Source: Acidisarcina polymorpha (GTDB lineage Bacteria; Acidobacteriota; Terriglobia; Terriglobales; Acidobacteriaceae). From it: DNA of 64,000 bases. Under the pieces are notes generated by a model. The model ran no database searches. It saw only the letters and a program-made list of their open reading frames with translations, and was not told where the DNA came from. The stretch spans positions 3,596,001-3,660,000 of the forward strand of contig NZ_CP030840.1 of assembly GCF_003330725.1 (NCBI RefSeq), given 5' to 3'. Positions within the stretch are counted from its first letter, which is position 1. Each line of letters begins with the position of its first letter. This document shows, piece after piece, positions 9,732-19,508 of the stretch. Both the position numbers and the translations under genes were made by a program.

Positions 9732-11106
9732 AGACCAGCGTATAGCGTTGCGCCCGGCATCTGTGGACAGGAAGGCATTCATGCTTCGGCTCGTTTGAGG
9801 AATTCAACCCCAGAAAGTCCCTGATTACGCACACGATGTCCGTAACGTTTCCGCGGCGCTAGCCATCAACATTCACGCCTACGGGACGCGAACCCCACCA
9901 CCTTTTCTTTTGCTTGCGCTGGAGGATCTGGGCAGAGAGCTTGCTCCGGGGAGAACGCTAATCCTGTACCGGGTTGCGTTTATATGGCGGCCGAGCACCA
10001 CCTACCGGAAAAGGCACTGGTAAAGAGCCTTCTGCCCCGAACCCGGCGGCCATAAAATACCGGGGAATTTACCGGGGACACTCCGCACAAACCACTAGTA
10101 ATTGGCAGAAGTCTCAGAGTTTCAAGGGGCGGCGGTAAGTTGCTGATTCGCATATCTCTGTACCACACGGTATCGATAGGCTTCTCCCGGCTGTTAAACG
10201 ATGTGTTGTAGGTTCGAGTCCCTCTGAGGAGCTCCTGTGCTCGTGGAGCGGTATGCATGCGGGCTTCTTTCCCCGCGCTGCCCCTGGTAATCCTGTTGTG
10301 CTGCCTCAAGAGATATGCGTTGACGAGTTAGCGTATGTCACGATATGAGACGGTGACGGCTGCGCTCGCAAGTCAGCCTCCAGGGGTTCTTGGGATAATA
10401 CTTCCACTACTGTATTATCTCCTTCGTTGCTTTCGGTTCAACCTCGCTCCGTACCGCGATCGGCACGCGCAAATCCTGCGCCTTCACGTCCACGCTTGGA
10501 CGGTCTGCCGGTCCCTCGGTCTGTATTCTCAGGAATTAAACTGTTACAAACGGTTCGCCGCAATCGCCACAATGGATCTTTACATTAGCCATGCGCGGAC
10601 CGCCATCAATTCCGCGGAAGGACACTCACCTTGGCGGTGGCGCGGATGTGGTTGCAGTCCTGCATCATCTTGAGAATTCGGTACTCCTTTAGTGAGCGAT
10701 CGACCAGATCACTGTCAAGAAGTCATTGCCGACGGTCCCCTTCTCCGCGGCCGCGAGATCAGGCTGTATCAAAGCAGCAGTGATCGCTCGCCCCGACTAA
10801 GCTCCACGTAAACCGAGATTTTTCATCTCAGCGTGTGCAGGGGACACTACCCCAGGAGCTCCTCCACAGTAACCCCAATGCTTTTCACACAATTGTCTGG
10901 TGAGGGCTTCCAATCGGGCGATTAGCTCCCCATTTAGTGAACGATGCTCGATATCGGGCACGGGAGGTCAGTTGCCCACCGGGCCGCTTCGCGCATCTGG
11001 GAGAGTCTGGCCGTTGAGTAACCCGGAGGCCTACCTGGCGTCGAGAACGAGATCACAGCAGCAATGGGCCCCTGGGCGGTCTGCTTCCATCGTTTAAGCT
11101 CAACAC
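9732..11106. other. Non-coding stretch between the two sugar blocks
   Basis: No convincing coding frame on either strand; the open frames present are short and of random composition. It contains the tRNA-Asn remnant at 10188-10231, a GGGGACACT motif that recurs near 10075 and 10840, and direct flanks of the LacI gene. It is best read as decayed DNA left by an excised or deleted element. Confidence 0.5.
10188..10231 (+). pseudogene. Degenerate 3' half of a tRNA-Asn
   Basis: The segment keeps the anticodon-loop core CTGTTAA, then GTTGTAGGTTCGAGTCC (T-arm) and TGAGGAGC (acceptor 3' strand). It matches the intact tRNA-Asn on the other strand at 58707-58781, but the anticodon stem is mispaired, the 5' half is missing and the T-stem has a substitution. 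Partial tRNA 3' ends are classic attachment-site scars, because integrases of tRNA-targeting elements duplicate them. It could equally be a decayed duplicate tRNA. It is in the opposite orientation to the intact gene, so the two are not a simple att pair. Confidence 0.65.
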
Positions 11107-12138
11107 ATGCCTACACTCGCTGACGTTGCTAAAGTTGCCGGAGTTGCAGTAATGTCAGTCTCGCGGGTGGTCAACGGAAGCCGACGTGTATCTCCAGAGG
11201 TGGAGCGAAAAGTCCGCGCCGCAATTGAGAAAATTGGTTACCAGCCGAACGAAGCCGCCCGGGTTCTCAAAGGAACTCGATCCAGTGTGTTGGGCTTGAT
11301 AGTTCCCGATCTGGCGGATCCCTTTTTTGCAGGTTGTTGTAACGCAATCCAAGAGGCCGCATGGCTTGCGGGATACATGACGCTGATGGTTGCTTCCGCA
11401 CATCGTGAAGAGTTGGAGCGGCGTGAAACGGAGATGATGGTACAACGCCACGTCGCCGGCCTTATCGTTGTCGCCGTCGGCGCACACAACGACCACTTCG
11501 CTGCCGCTCAAAATAAAGGCGTGCCCCTCGTTGCCCTCGATCGGCCAATAGAAAATGTTCAGTCAGATACTATTACGGTCGACAACTTCAAGGCAGCCGT
11601 CCGCGCAACCGAGCACCTGATCGGTCATCAACATCGCGAAATTGTCTGCGTCGCCGATGACGAAAGAATTTACACGAAGTTTGAAAGGGTTTCCGGGTAC
11701 TCCCGTGCCATGAAAGAGGCTAATTTAGCTCCTCGAGTGTGCCTTGTGGGAGCAATGACTGGCTCAGTCGAGGAACAAGTATCGCTACATCTTGGTTCGA
11801 AGCATCCTCCCACCGCAATTTTTGCCGCCAGCAATGTCGTATGCACCGAGATTCTTCACTACTTGCGAGAACACTCGATGAGCATTCCTGAAGATTTAGC
11901 GCTCATCTGCTTCGACGACTTTAGCGCCGCAACTTTAGTCACTCCCCCGATCACCGTCATCCAACAACCCCTCGCCGAACTCGGCCAAACGGCGACACGC
12001 ATGATGCTCGACCGACTGCAAAACGCCGGCGGCATGCCTTCAACGACTATTGAACTGAAGACGCGCCTCGTCCTCAGAAATTCTTGCGGATGTAGTGGAG
12101 CAAATTTAGAAGCGGAACCCCGTTTTTCAGTGTCCTAG
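11107..12138 (+). CDS. LacI/GalR-family transcriptional regulator
   Basis: A 343-residue repressor. The N-terminal helix-turn-helix and hinge helix (PTLADVAKVAGVAVMSVSRVVN, residues 2-24, then the hinge NEAARVLKG) precede a periplasmic-binding-protein-like ligand domain (GLIVPDLADPFFAG, then the DRPIE and CFDDF stretches) that senses a sugar. The C-terminus carries the pair SCGCS. It lies convergent to the ROK gene with 31 bp between the stops, and one gene upstream of the receptor/glycosidase block, so control of that block is likely. Two candidate operators lie at 13242-13257 and 13354-13369. The ribosome site is weak. Confidence 0.88.
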   Translation: MPTLADVAKVAGVAVMSVSRVVNGSRRVSPEVERKVRAAIEKIGYQPNEAARVLKGTRSSVLGLIVPDLADPFFAGCCNAIQEAAWLAGYMTLMVASAHREELERRETEMMVQRHVAGLIVVAVGAHNDHFAAAQNKGVPLVALDRPIENVQSDTITVDNFKAAVRATEHLIGHQHREIVCVADDERIYTKFERVSGYSRAMKEANLAPRVCLVGAMTGSVEEQVSLHLGSKHPPTAIFAASNVVCTEILHYLREHSMSIPEDLALICFDDFSAATLVTPPITVIQQPLAELGQTATRMMLDRLQNAGGMPSTTIELKTRLVLRNSCGCSGANLEAEPRFSVS

Positions 12139-12169
12139 GAGACAAGGCGGATTCATGAGGTGTGGGCAG

Positions 12170-13171
12170 TTACTCGACTAGCGAAGGCTTGTGCCGGTAG
12201 GTGAAGGCTCGGACGGCCACGCATAATGAGGCAACATCCCCGATCTGCTCCCCTAATCCAGCGGAGACAATGCGGCATTTCGCAGCCGAAGATCTGAGGG
12301 CTTCTCTCGACACGACGTCGCGCGCTGGTCCCAGCAGGACCTCGCCAAATCTCGTAGCTAAACCTCCAATCACGATGCATTCTGGATTAAGTAAATCAAC
12401 CAGGATCGCCATGGCCTCGCCCAACCGTTCCCCAGTTGCCCGAACTATTGCCTGCGCGACCGAATCTCCGGCTCTTAAAGCCTCAGCAACGTCAAGGGCA
12501 GTCACATTTGCTGGCGATTGTCCGCTGGTGTCCAGCAACAAGCTCGACTCTCCTCGGATCACGGCGGCGTTCAGAAACATCTGCGCCACCTGGGCCATAC
12601 CACCACCGCTGGCCCAGCCCTCAACTGTTCCGGCTTTGCCGAAGCCAACAGGTCCGTCTTCAGTCAAACGTACATGACCGATCTCGCCCGCGGCGTTCGA
12701 AGCTCCGCGATAGAGTTGCCCGTTCAGGATAAGTCCGGCGCCCAGCCCTGTCCCCATGGTCAGGAAAATCAAATTCTCAGATCCTCGCCCGGCGCCAAAG
12801 CGGGCCTCGGCTAAAGCGCCTGCATTTGCATCATTCTCTAAGAAACACGGAACTCTGAACTCTTCTTCCAGCAACGCGCAGATAGGCACGTTCTTCCAGG
12901 TGCTTAAGTTGGGCGGGCACTGGATGATGCCTCGCGCCGGATCCAGGGGTCCACCGCAACTCACCCCGATTGCAGCCACTTGAGCCATGGTTATGGACTG
13001 GGAGGCAAGTGCTTCCCGGAGGCTCGCGATGATCTTACCTACGGCCATGTTGGGACCCTGCTCCGGTCGGGTGGGAAACGAAAGCCGCGCAACCGTCCGA
13101 GGCGGCTCGAAAGACAGAACCACGGCGGTCTTCGTCCCACCGATGTCGACACCTGCGAAAACTCTCTGCAT
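12170..13171 (-). CDS. ROK-family sugar kinase lacking the zinc motif
   Basis: A 333-residue ROK protein. It has the ATP-binding phosphate-1 loop GVDIGGTKTAVV at about 7-18, the catalytic-type segment ENDANAGALAEARFG, and the ROK signature region LIFLTMGTGLGAGLILNG. ROK kinases phosphorylate glucose, fructose, N-acetylhexosamines or related sugars in the cytoplasm. The usual structural zinc motif CxCGxxGCxE is absent: the corresponding stretch reads GPVGFGKAGTVEGW, with no cysteine. That puts it in the zinc-free branch or among altered-function members. It has no N-terminal helix-turn-helix, so it is a kinase rather than a NagC-type regulator. It is divergent from the TonB receptor at 13472. 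The start follows AAAGGTGAA. Confidence 0.82.
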   Translation of the reverse strand: MQRVFAGVDIGGTKTAVVLSFEPPRTVARLSFPTRPEQGPNMAVGKIIASLREALASQSITMAQVAAIGVSCGGPLDPARGIIQCPPNLSTWKNVPICALLEEEFRVPCFLENDANAGALAEARFGAGRGSENLIFLTMGTGLGAGLILNGQLYRGASNAAGEIGHVRLTEDGPVGFGKAGTVEGWASGGGMAQVAQMFLNAAVIRGESSLLLDTSGQSPANVTALDVAEALRAGDSVAQAIVRATGERLGEAMAILVDLLNPECIVIGGLATRFGEVLLGPARDVVSREALRSSAAKCRIVSAGLGEQIGDVASLCVAVRAFTYRHKPSLVE

Positions 13172-13241
13172 TTCACCTTTATCCGCTCACCAGCTCTGAC
13201 GGGAAAATTGTCGACAATCGCTTGACAATCTTCAAGTGGCA

Positions 13242-13257
13242 TGGATATCGTTACCCC
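13242..13257. promoter_or_regulatory. Candidate LacI-type operator (site 1)
   Basis: The 16 bases TGGATATCGTTACCCC match 13 of 16 positions of the better palindrome at 13354-13369 and keep the central CG. It lies in the divergent ROK/receptor intergenic region, close to the ROK start at 13171. It is weaker than site 2 and may be a chance match. Confidence 0.35.
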
Positions 13258-13353
13258 ACTCTAGGTTTTGCCTTGTTGCTTGTCAACAGCGGCTTTTTAC
13301 CCGGTGAGACTTGATCCAGAGCATATTGCTATCCGTGATGCTCACTCGGATTA

Positions 13354-13369
13354 TGGATAACGTTAGCCA
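13354..13369. promoter_or_regulatory. Candidate LacI-type operator (site 2)
   Basis: TGGATAACGTTAGCCA is a palindrome with a single mismatched pair around a central AACGTT, the classical LacI/GalR/PurR operator layout with a central CG. It sits 103 bp upstream of the receptor start at 13472, in the gap shared with the divergent ROK kinase. The LacI gene at 11107 is the obvious candidate to bind it (inference). Confidence 0.5.
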
Positions 13370-13471
13370 GCCCTCCACCTTTGCGCGAAGATGAGGAGCG
13401 AGATCGTGAAAGCTGCACGGCGGTCGCACGAAATTGGTCAGTTTGTTCGTGAAGGTCTTAGGAGGCAAACC

Positions 13472-16400
13472 ATGAAGAAGTTAAATAAGATGACACCGGC
13501 ATTGATCGGTATCTGGTCGCTCGTGGCTTTAGCAATTACCCTCTATCCGGCTCATCCAGCACTGGCACAATCGGTACGGGGGTCTCTGTCGGGAAATGTT
13601 CTCGATCCGTCTGGAGCGGCAATCCCGGGAGCCAAGATCACTGTTGTAGACCCCAATACCGGAGTGACGCGAGAAACGTTATCGAGTGCGGAAGGCTCCT
13701 ATCGCTTGCCCGAGCTGAATCTGGGATCCTACGATGTCACCGCCTCAGCGGCCGGATTCTCAATCCAGGTCCAACATGGCGTTCAGATTACAATCGACAA
13801 CATCACTTCGCTCGACATGACGCTGCGGACTGGAAATGTTGAATCCGTCGTCAATGTCGACGCGTCCGCGCCAGGTTTAGAGACGCAATCGTCTGAGGTG
13901 GGTGGAACTATTCAGGCGCGCCAGATCGTCCAGCTTCCGCTCGCCTTAGGCGGCGTGGGTGCGCTACGTTCTCCGGAAGCCTTCATATTTCTACTACCGG
14001 GTACCACGGGACCAGGATCCGCAAATAGCTTCAACGGTATCTACACACTGAAGATCAGCGGTGGTCAGGCTTTTGGCAATGATGATCTGCTTGACGGAGC
14101 CAGTCAGACAAGAAGTGAAAATGGCTCGTCCTTTGACGAAGAGTCGCCATCTGTGGAGGCGCTGCAGGAGTTCAAAGTTATCACGGGCGTCCCTGCGGCG
14201 GAGTACGGGCGTACGAGTGGAGGAATTGAGAGCTTCGTCACGAAGGGCGGCAGTAACCAATATCACGGTTCCGTTTTTGACATCTTCCGCAACGAAGCTC
14301 TTGATGCAAACACGTGGTTCAACAACGGAAACCTGGCTGCAAACTGCGTAGGCGCGAACGACACTCCGCAGTGCACCAACCTATATGGAAGGCCCGATGA
14401 TAAGCAGAACGATTACGGAGTGAGCCTGGGTGGTCCGGCAACCATCCCACACCTGTTTAACGCGAGTAACAAAGTTTTCTTCTTCTTCGCCTGGGAGCAA
14501 CTGAAGCGAACGATCGGAGGAACGCAGGTGAGTACTGTGCCCACGGTTGCCGAACGGGGTGGGAATTTCACGGATCTCTACAATCCGGCAGCGCCTCCAG
14601 CCACTGGCAGCACCGCCATCAATCCATGTGACGGCTTGCCAGTCTATCCAGGCGAGGTATTTGATCCTGCGACACAACGGGTAGTGAACGGAACGCCATG
14701 CCGTTCTGCCTTTGCAGGCAACATGGTTCCGGCGCAACGTTTTAGCGCCGTGGCAAGTAACGTTCTCAATTACATTCCCCTGCCTACGACATCAGGCCTC
14801 TTCAATAACTACTTTTATCAAAGCTCGTTCCCGGTCAACAACACAACATACACCATACGAGTCGATATCAATCCTTCGCCCCGGCAAAAGTTCTTTGCGT
14901 CTTACTCGACTCGCGACAATCTTAGAACCTGTTGCGCGACTCCCCTTCTTCCATATCCCGAAGATTCGGGTACCTGGCAACAGAACTTCGACACTCACTT
15001 CGGTCGTGCGGGTTGGGACTTCATTTTTACTCCAAACCTTTTGAACCACTTCAATTTCGGGTACAACCGCTCAAATAGCGCTAATTTCGCATATCCGACT
15101 CTGAACAACATCAACTACACGCAGGTGCTTGGGATTTCAAATGCACCGTTGTCCAAGAATTTTCCTGGCATTGACTTCGACGGCCGTGACCAGTACCGCA
15201 ACCTAGGCAACGGGTTGAACAACGACTGGATCGACAACGGATTTCGTTTCAATGACAGCGTCAGTCTAGCGAAAGGACGTAACAGCATTAGCTTTGGGGC
15301 AGATTTTCGCATACAGCAGTTCTCACCCCTGAGCTACCCGACGAATTCCCTGATCTACGCCCGTGCCCAGACTTCCTCGGACCCCGCTAATTCAGAGCTC
15401 GACGGTAATAGTCTGGCGAGTCTGCTGCTTGGTCAAGTCTCAAGCGGTAATTTTGGAGCGGGGGTGCTTTCAACTCAGCCGCGGTGGACGTCGCGCTACT
15501 TTGCATTGTTTGCGCAAGACGACTTGAAGGTGAGCGAGAAGCTGATCCTCAACCTTGGCATCCGCTGGGATGTGGATATTCCGCGTACTGCCGCCCACAG
15601 TGTTACGTCCAATTTCAGCCCTAATGCGATTGATCCTGAGTACGGCATTCCCGGAGCTCTCGTCTTCGGCACCCAGTACAAGGGCAATACGCGCTGGGCA
15701 GACACCTACTACAAAGATGTTGCGCCTCGGGTAGGATTTGCGTTTTCTCCCTATGGGAATGGAAAGACCGTGTTCCGCGGCGCCGGGGGTATCATTTACG
15801 GCCCGCTGCAGTATGCCGATGATGGAAATGGAATGATCGCCGGTTACAAGGTTCAGCCAGTGTTCACAAGCGGCGATGGTTTTTCGTCATCGTTCTTGAG
15901 TGACACCGGTTTTCCAGGCTACGTTCAACCGCCGAACCTGGATCCTGGTATCTTCAATGGTCAACCTCTCGGCGACACTTATATCGAGCGCTCATTCGGT
16001 AAACCGCCGGTGCTCTATGAGTGGAGCTTGCAGTTACAGCAGCAAGTGGCACAGGATTTGATTCTTGAGATTGGATATCTGGGCAACAAGGGGCAAAACC
16101 TGCGGTCGAGTGTGCAGAATCTTAACAACATCCCTCTGAACGCGTTGACCCTGGGTAATGAACTGAATGCCAGTGTGTTAGGCAACACTGAGGGTGTGCC
16201 TGCCCCGTTTTCAGGCTTCTACTCGTTATGGGGCGCAGGCGCGCCGATCCAACGTGCGCTCCGCCCATTCCCGCAATACTCGGCAATCGACTCAGGCTGC
16301 TGCCTTCAGAACGCAGGCATGTCAACCTACAATGCGCTGCTCGTGTCCTTAAGCCGCCGGTTTCGAAGCGGATTGTCTCTGCAGGCCTCTTACACCTGGG

Positions 16401-17101
16401 AGAAGAACCTGACCGATGCTGACAGCGCCATTCCCGGCAACGTGACTGGCTGGCAGGTACAAAACCCCTTGAATCTTCACCAGGCAAAGGCACTCAGCGC
16501 CGAAGATCTGCCACAGACCTTCGTGGTGGCGCCGCTCTATCAGCTACCCTTCGGGGGAGGCAAGACATACCTAAATCATGGCCCGGCGAGCTACGTAGCC
16601 GGGGGTTGGGAAGTTGGCGCAGTTCTGCGCTACGAGTCAGGTCAACCAATCTCATTCTGCTGCGCAACCTCGATACCAGGATGGGATAACAATATCTTCT
16701 ACAGTCGAGATCCAACCCAACCCCTGGCGAGTGCTGCGTATCGCGCAGGCCGGTTGAACCCCTTTGTCGCGGGTGAGAATAGCTATTTCAATCCTGCTGC
16801 CTTTATTGATCCCAACAGCACTGCCGTCAGGGGGGCCGGACCCTACACCTTTGGCAATGTGCCTCGGGTTACAGGAGAAGTGAGAGCGCAGAACTTCTAC
16901 AACGAAGACGTGAGCATATGGAAGACAACGCCGATCCGTGAAGGTGTCAGTGTTGTATTGAAGGCAGAGATGCTGAATGTGTTCAACCGCCATCAATTCG
17001 CAGTGCCCGATACAAATCCAACAGATTCTTCTTTCGGTGTCCCAACCTCAACCATTTCACTCCCGCGGAACGTGCAATTCACCGCACGTGTAAGTTTCTG
17101 A
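13472..17101 (+). CDS. TonB-dependent, Oar-like outer-membrane receptor 2
   Basis: A 1209-residue receptor with the same architecture as the one at 6471. It has a signal peptide (LIGIWSLVALAITLYPAHPALA), a carboxypeptidase-regulatory domain (GSLSGNVLDPSGAAIPGAKI, about 35-120), a plug (the DDLLDGASQT and VITGVPAAEYGRTSGG motifs) and a barrel ending in Phe (FTARVSF). Paired cysteines occur in surface-loop-like segments (NLRTCCATP, DSGCCLQN). The ATG at 13472 has a perfect Shine-Dalgarno (AGGAGG, seven bases upstream). It likely brings oligosaccharides released by the GH51 and GH38 enzymes encoded directly downstream across the outer membrane. Transcription is probably controlled from the operator-like palindromes at 13242 and 13354. 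Confidence 0.9.
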   Translation: MKKLNKMTPALIGIWSLVALAITLYPAHPALAQSVRGSLSGNVLDPSGAAIPGAKITVVDPNTGVTRETLSSAEGSYRLPELNLGSYDVTASAAGFSIQVQHGVQITIDNITSLDMTLRTGNVESVVNVDASAPGLETQSSEVGGTIQARQIVQLPLALGGVGALRSPEAFIFLLPGTTGPGSANSFNGIYTLKISGGQAFGNDDLLDGASQTRSENGSSFDEESPSVEALQEFKVITGVPAAEYGRTSGGIESFVTKGGSNQYHGSVFDIFRNEALDANTWFNNGNLAANCVGANDTPQCTNLYGRPDDKQNDYGVSLGGPATIPHLFNASNKVFFFFAWEQLKRTIGGTQVSTVPTVAERGGNFTDLYNPAAPPATGSTAINPCDGLPVYPGEVFDPATQRVVNGTPCRSAFAGNMVPAQRFSAVASNVLNYIPLPTTSGLFNNYFYQSSFPVNNTTYTIRVDINPSPRQKFFASYSTRDNLRTCCATPLLPYPEDSGTWQQNFDTHFGRAGWDFIFTPNLLNHFNFGYNRSNSANFAYPTLNNINYTQVLGISNAPLSKNFPGIDFDGRDQYRNLGNGLNNDWIDNGFRFNDSVSLAKGRNSISFGADFRIQQFSPLSYPTNSLIYARAQTSSDPANSELDGNSLASLLLGQVSSGNFGAGVLSTQPRWTSRYFALFAQDDLKVSEKLILNLGIRWDVDIPRTAAHSVTSNFSPNAIDPEYGIPGALVFGTQYKGNTRWADTYYKDVAPRVGFAFSPYGNGKTVFRGAGGIIYGPLQYADDGNGMIAGYKVQPVFTSGDGFSSSFLSDTGFPGYVQPPNLDPGIFNGQPLGDTYIERSFGKPPVLYEWSLQLQQQVAQDLILEIGYLGNKGQNLRSSVQNLNNIPLNALTLGNELNASVLGNTEGVPAPFSGFYSLWGAGAPIQRALRPFPQYSAIDSGCCLQNAGMSTYNALLVSLSRRFRSGLSLQASYTWEKNLTDADSAIPGNVTGWQVQNPLNLHQAKALSAEDLPQTFVVAPLYQLPFGGGKTYLNHGPASYVAGGWEVGAVLRYESGQPISFCCATSIPGWDNNIFYSRDPTQPLASAAYRAGRLNPFVAGENSYFNPAAFIDPNSTAVRGAGPYTFGNVPRVTGEVRAQNFYNEDVSIWKTTPIREGVSVVLKAEMLNVFNRHQFAVPDTNPTDSSFGVPTSTISLPRNVQFTARVSF

Positions 17102-17249
17102 TCGCGGAAGGGGACCTGCCCCATGCAATAGGGCGCCTCGCGTGGCCGGGTTTCCTCGTCATACGAAGACAGATGTCACTGCTTACCCGGGTGGTAACTA
17201 CCTGGTAGCATCATTCGTCCCCTTCTTTGCACGAAAGAAAATCATTAAC

Positions 17250-19316
17250 ATGACGACACCTCACAAGTCGACACCGGAACGCCTCAGGTTTTATTGCTTG
17301 CTTTATGTGGCATTCTTGACGATCTCTGCCGCCCGTTCCCAAATGACAGAATCTGCTTCGGAGCCCCAGGAGAAGCCCATTGTGATTCGAGTTAGTCGGC
17401 TCAACAAGCCGCAAGACATACCATTTTCTCTTTTTGGGAGCTTTCTTGAGCCCATCGGTCATTCAACTTACGGCGGTCTTTGGGCCAACGTTGTTGAGAA
17501 TCCCTCCTTCGAAGAAGGGCTCTGGTCTGCGGAGAATCTCGAGACGTTATGGAACTCCCGTGCCGAACTTCGCGCCGCGTCGTCATTCGGCCTGCCAGCA
17601 CCGTGGGAGCCACTCTATCCAGCTCAGGGCAGCCGTTATGCTCCAATGCGCGGAGATGCGGCGAATTCAGCACAATCTCTGCTCCTGATGTCTTTGCCAG
17701 ACAAAGAAGTGGGCGTACTTCAACGGGTCTATCTTCCTGTTCATCGCGAACTCGGTTATAGTGGCAGCCTTTGGCTCAAACATATCAAAGGGAACCAGTC
17801 GGTGAAGCTCTCCCTGCGGCGCCATGCACATCCCGGGGAAGTGCTGGCCGCCAGCATCGTGCAGGCCCCGTCGTACGCTTGGAGCAAGTACGCATTTCAT
17901 CTTGAGTTGAATCGCGGCCAATTGGCGCCACTGGAGCCGTCTGACCTGGTGATCTCCCTCGAAGGAGACGCCCGCGTGCTGGTGGATAACGTGGTGCTAA
18001 ACCCTGATGACGCTGTGGATGGCATGGACCCGGAGGTGCTGACCTTGGCTCGGGAGCTTCATTCCCCAGTAGTTCGATTCGGAGGTAACTTCACCTCCGC
18101 CTATAACTGGCGTGACGGTGTCGGGCCGCCGGACACCAGAGTGAGTAAGTTGAACCTGGCCTGGGGTATACCTGAGTACAACACCTTTGGCACAGACGAG
18201 TTCTTACGGTTCTGCGAATTTATTCAGGCGAAGCCGCAAATCGCGTTGAATCTGGGAACCGGATCACCGCGCGAATCGGCCTCCTGGGTCGACTACGTCA
18301 ATACGCGTTGGGCGGACCACCGCGGTGGCCTTACCTGGGAACTGGGGAACGAACTTTGGGGGGCCTACCAGGTGGGATACCCTGCTGCGACTTTAGCTGC
18401 AGCTGCCACCTTGGCGAACAGTGAAGCCGTTCGAAAGGTTGACCCGACGGCCCGGTTGATAGCAACCGGAGGGGACGGAGGTCTCTTCCAGGATTGGAAC
18501 GCGCGGCAGCTCACTAACCCGGTCGACAGCTTTGATTATCTTTCCAGCCACTTCATCGTGAACGAAGACGTGCTTCTTCCCCAGGCATCAAACGACTTTC
18601 GCACGATGGCGATGATCGCCGTTCCCTGGGGCTTGTCAGAGCGGATCCATGAGATGAAACAACAGGCTATTGACGCTCATCGACCCAAGATGCAGTTTGC
18701 CTTTACGGAGTGGCTGATGATCGCCAACCGTTCGCATAGCGTACCGAACTACGACAACATGGGAGGCGCGCTGTTTGCTGCCGGATTCCTGAACACAATG
18801 ATGCGCAACTCAGACGCCGTTTCAATTGCGAACATGACGGGCATCCTTGAGTTTGGCGGGATATGGAAGAAGCGAGAACAGGTGTATGCCTCGCCTGCCT
18901 ATTGGGTACTGCGGGCCTACGCAAGAGCGAAACCCACGACCTTGCTTAAGGTCGAGTCCACTTCACCAACTTTTAACATATCGAAAGGTGTTACCCAACT
19001 GCCGGAGATCATCGCTGCACCCTATCTCGATGTGGTTGCGGCATTATCCGAGAACGGAAGCTCTCTGTTGTTGCTGTGCGTGAATCGCCACGTTACGCGT
19101 CCGGAATCCGCGACCATCGATTTTAGTTCCATCGGTGCGGAGAGTGGTCCTACACAAGTGACGACCATCGCCGGCGACGGAGTGCTTGCCGAGAACGACG
19201 AATACAGTCCCAACCGTGTGACGGCCGTGACACGATCCGAAAGATTAGAAGCCAGAGGTTCCTATACCTTTCCCAGCGCGAGCGTAACCGTCATTGAAAT
19301 TGAACTCAAGAAATAG
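17250..19316 (+). CDS. GH51-type alpha-L-arabinofuranosidase, secreted
   Basis: A 688-residue glycoside hydrolase. After a signal-peptide-like hydrophobic segment (YCLLYVAFLTISAARS), a carbohydrate-binding-like beta domain (about 60-240, VENPSFEEGLWSAEN) precedes a TIM barrel and a C-terminal beta sandwich. The acid/base Glu368 lies in WELGNELWG and the nucleophile Glu487 in FTEWLM, the GH51/clan GH-A pair. The family removes arabinofuranosyl side chains from arabinan and arabinoxylan. The start at 17250 is chosen because the signal peptide follows it; the Shine-Dalgarno is only GAAAG. It follows the receptor by 148 bp on the same strand, so a polysaccharide-utilisation role is well supported. 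The precise GH51 subfamily is uncertain. Confidence 0.82.
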   Translation: MTTPHKSTPERLRFYCLLYVAFLTISAARSQMTESASEPQEKPIVIRVSRLNKPQDIPFSLFGSFLEPIGHSTYGGLWANVVENPSFEEGLWSAENLETLWNSRAELRAASSFGLPAPWEPLYPAQGSRYAPMRGDAANSAQSLLLMSLPDKEVGVLQRVYLPVHRELGYSGSLWLKHIKGNQSVKLSLRRHAHPGEVLAASIVQAPSYAWSKYAFHLELNRGQLAPLEPSDLVISLEGDARVLVDNVVLNPDDAVDGMDPEVLTLARELHSPVVRFGGNFTSAYNWRDGVGPPDTRVSKLNLAWGIPEYNTFGTDEFLRFCEFIQAKPQIALNLGTGSPRESASWVDYVNTRWADHRGGLTWELGNELWGAYQVGYPAATLAAAATLANSEAVRKVDPTARLIATGGDGGLFQDWNARQLTNPVDSFDYLSSHFIVNEDVLLPQASNDFRTMAMIAVPWGLSERIHEMKQQAIDAHRPKMQFAFTEWLMIANRSHSVPNYDNMGGALFAAGFLNTMMRNSDAVSIANMTGILEFGGIWKKREQVYASPAYWVLRAYARAKPTTLLKVESTSPTFNISKGVTQLPEIIAAPYLDVVAALSENGSSLLLLCVNRHVTRPESATIDFSSIGAESGPTQVTTIAGDGVLAENDEYSPNRVTAVTRSERLEARGSYTFPSASVTVIEIELKK

Positions 19317-19508
19317 CACTGTGCCCGATGGCCACGCGGAGCACCCTTCAGCACACAAGTCCAATAAATGTAAGCGGCGACCGAAGGAGCGAAGTAAGTC
19401 TATGCCAACCACTTTCCAGTCAACGTTTCAAAGAATGTTGTCCAGCACAGCGTCGGTGCTATTCGTTGTCACCATCCTATCTAGCGTGCAACTCGGTAGG
19501 TGGTAGTC

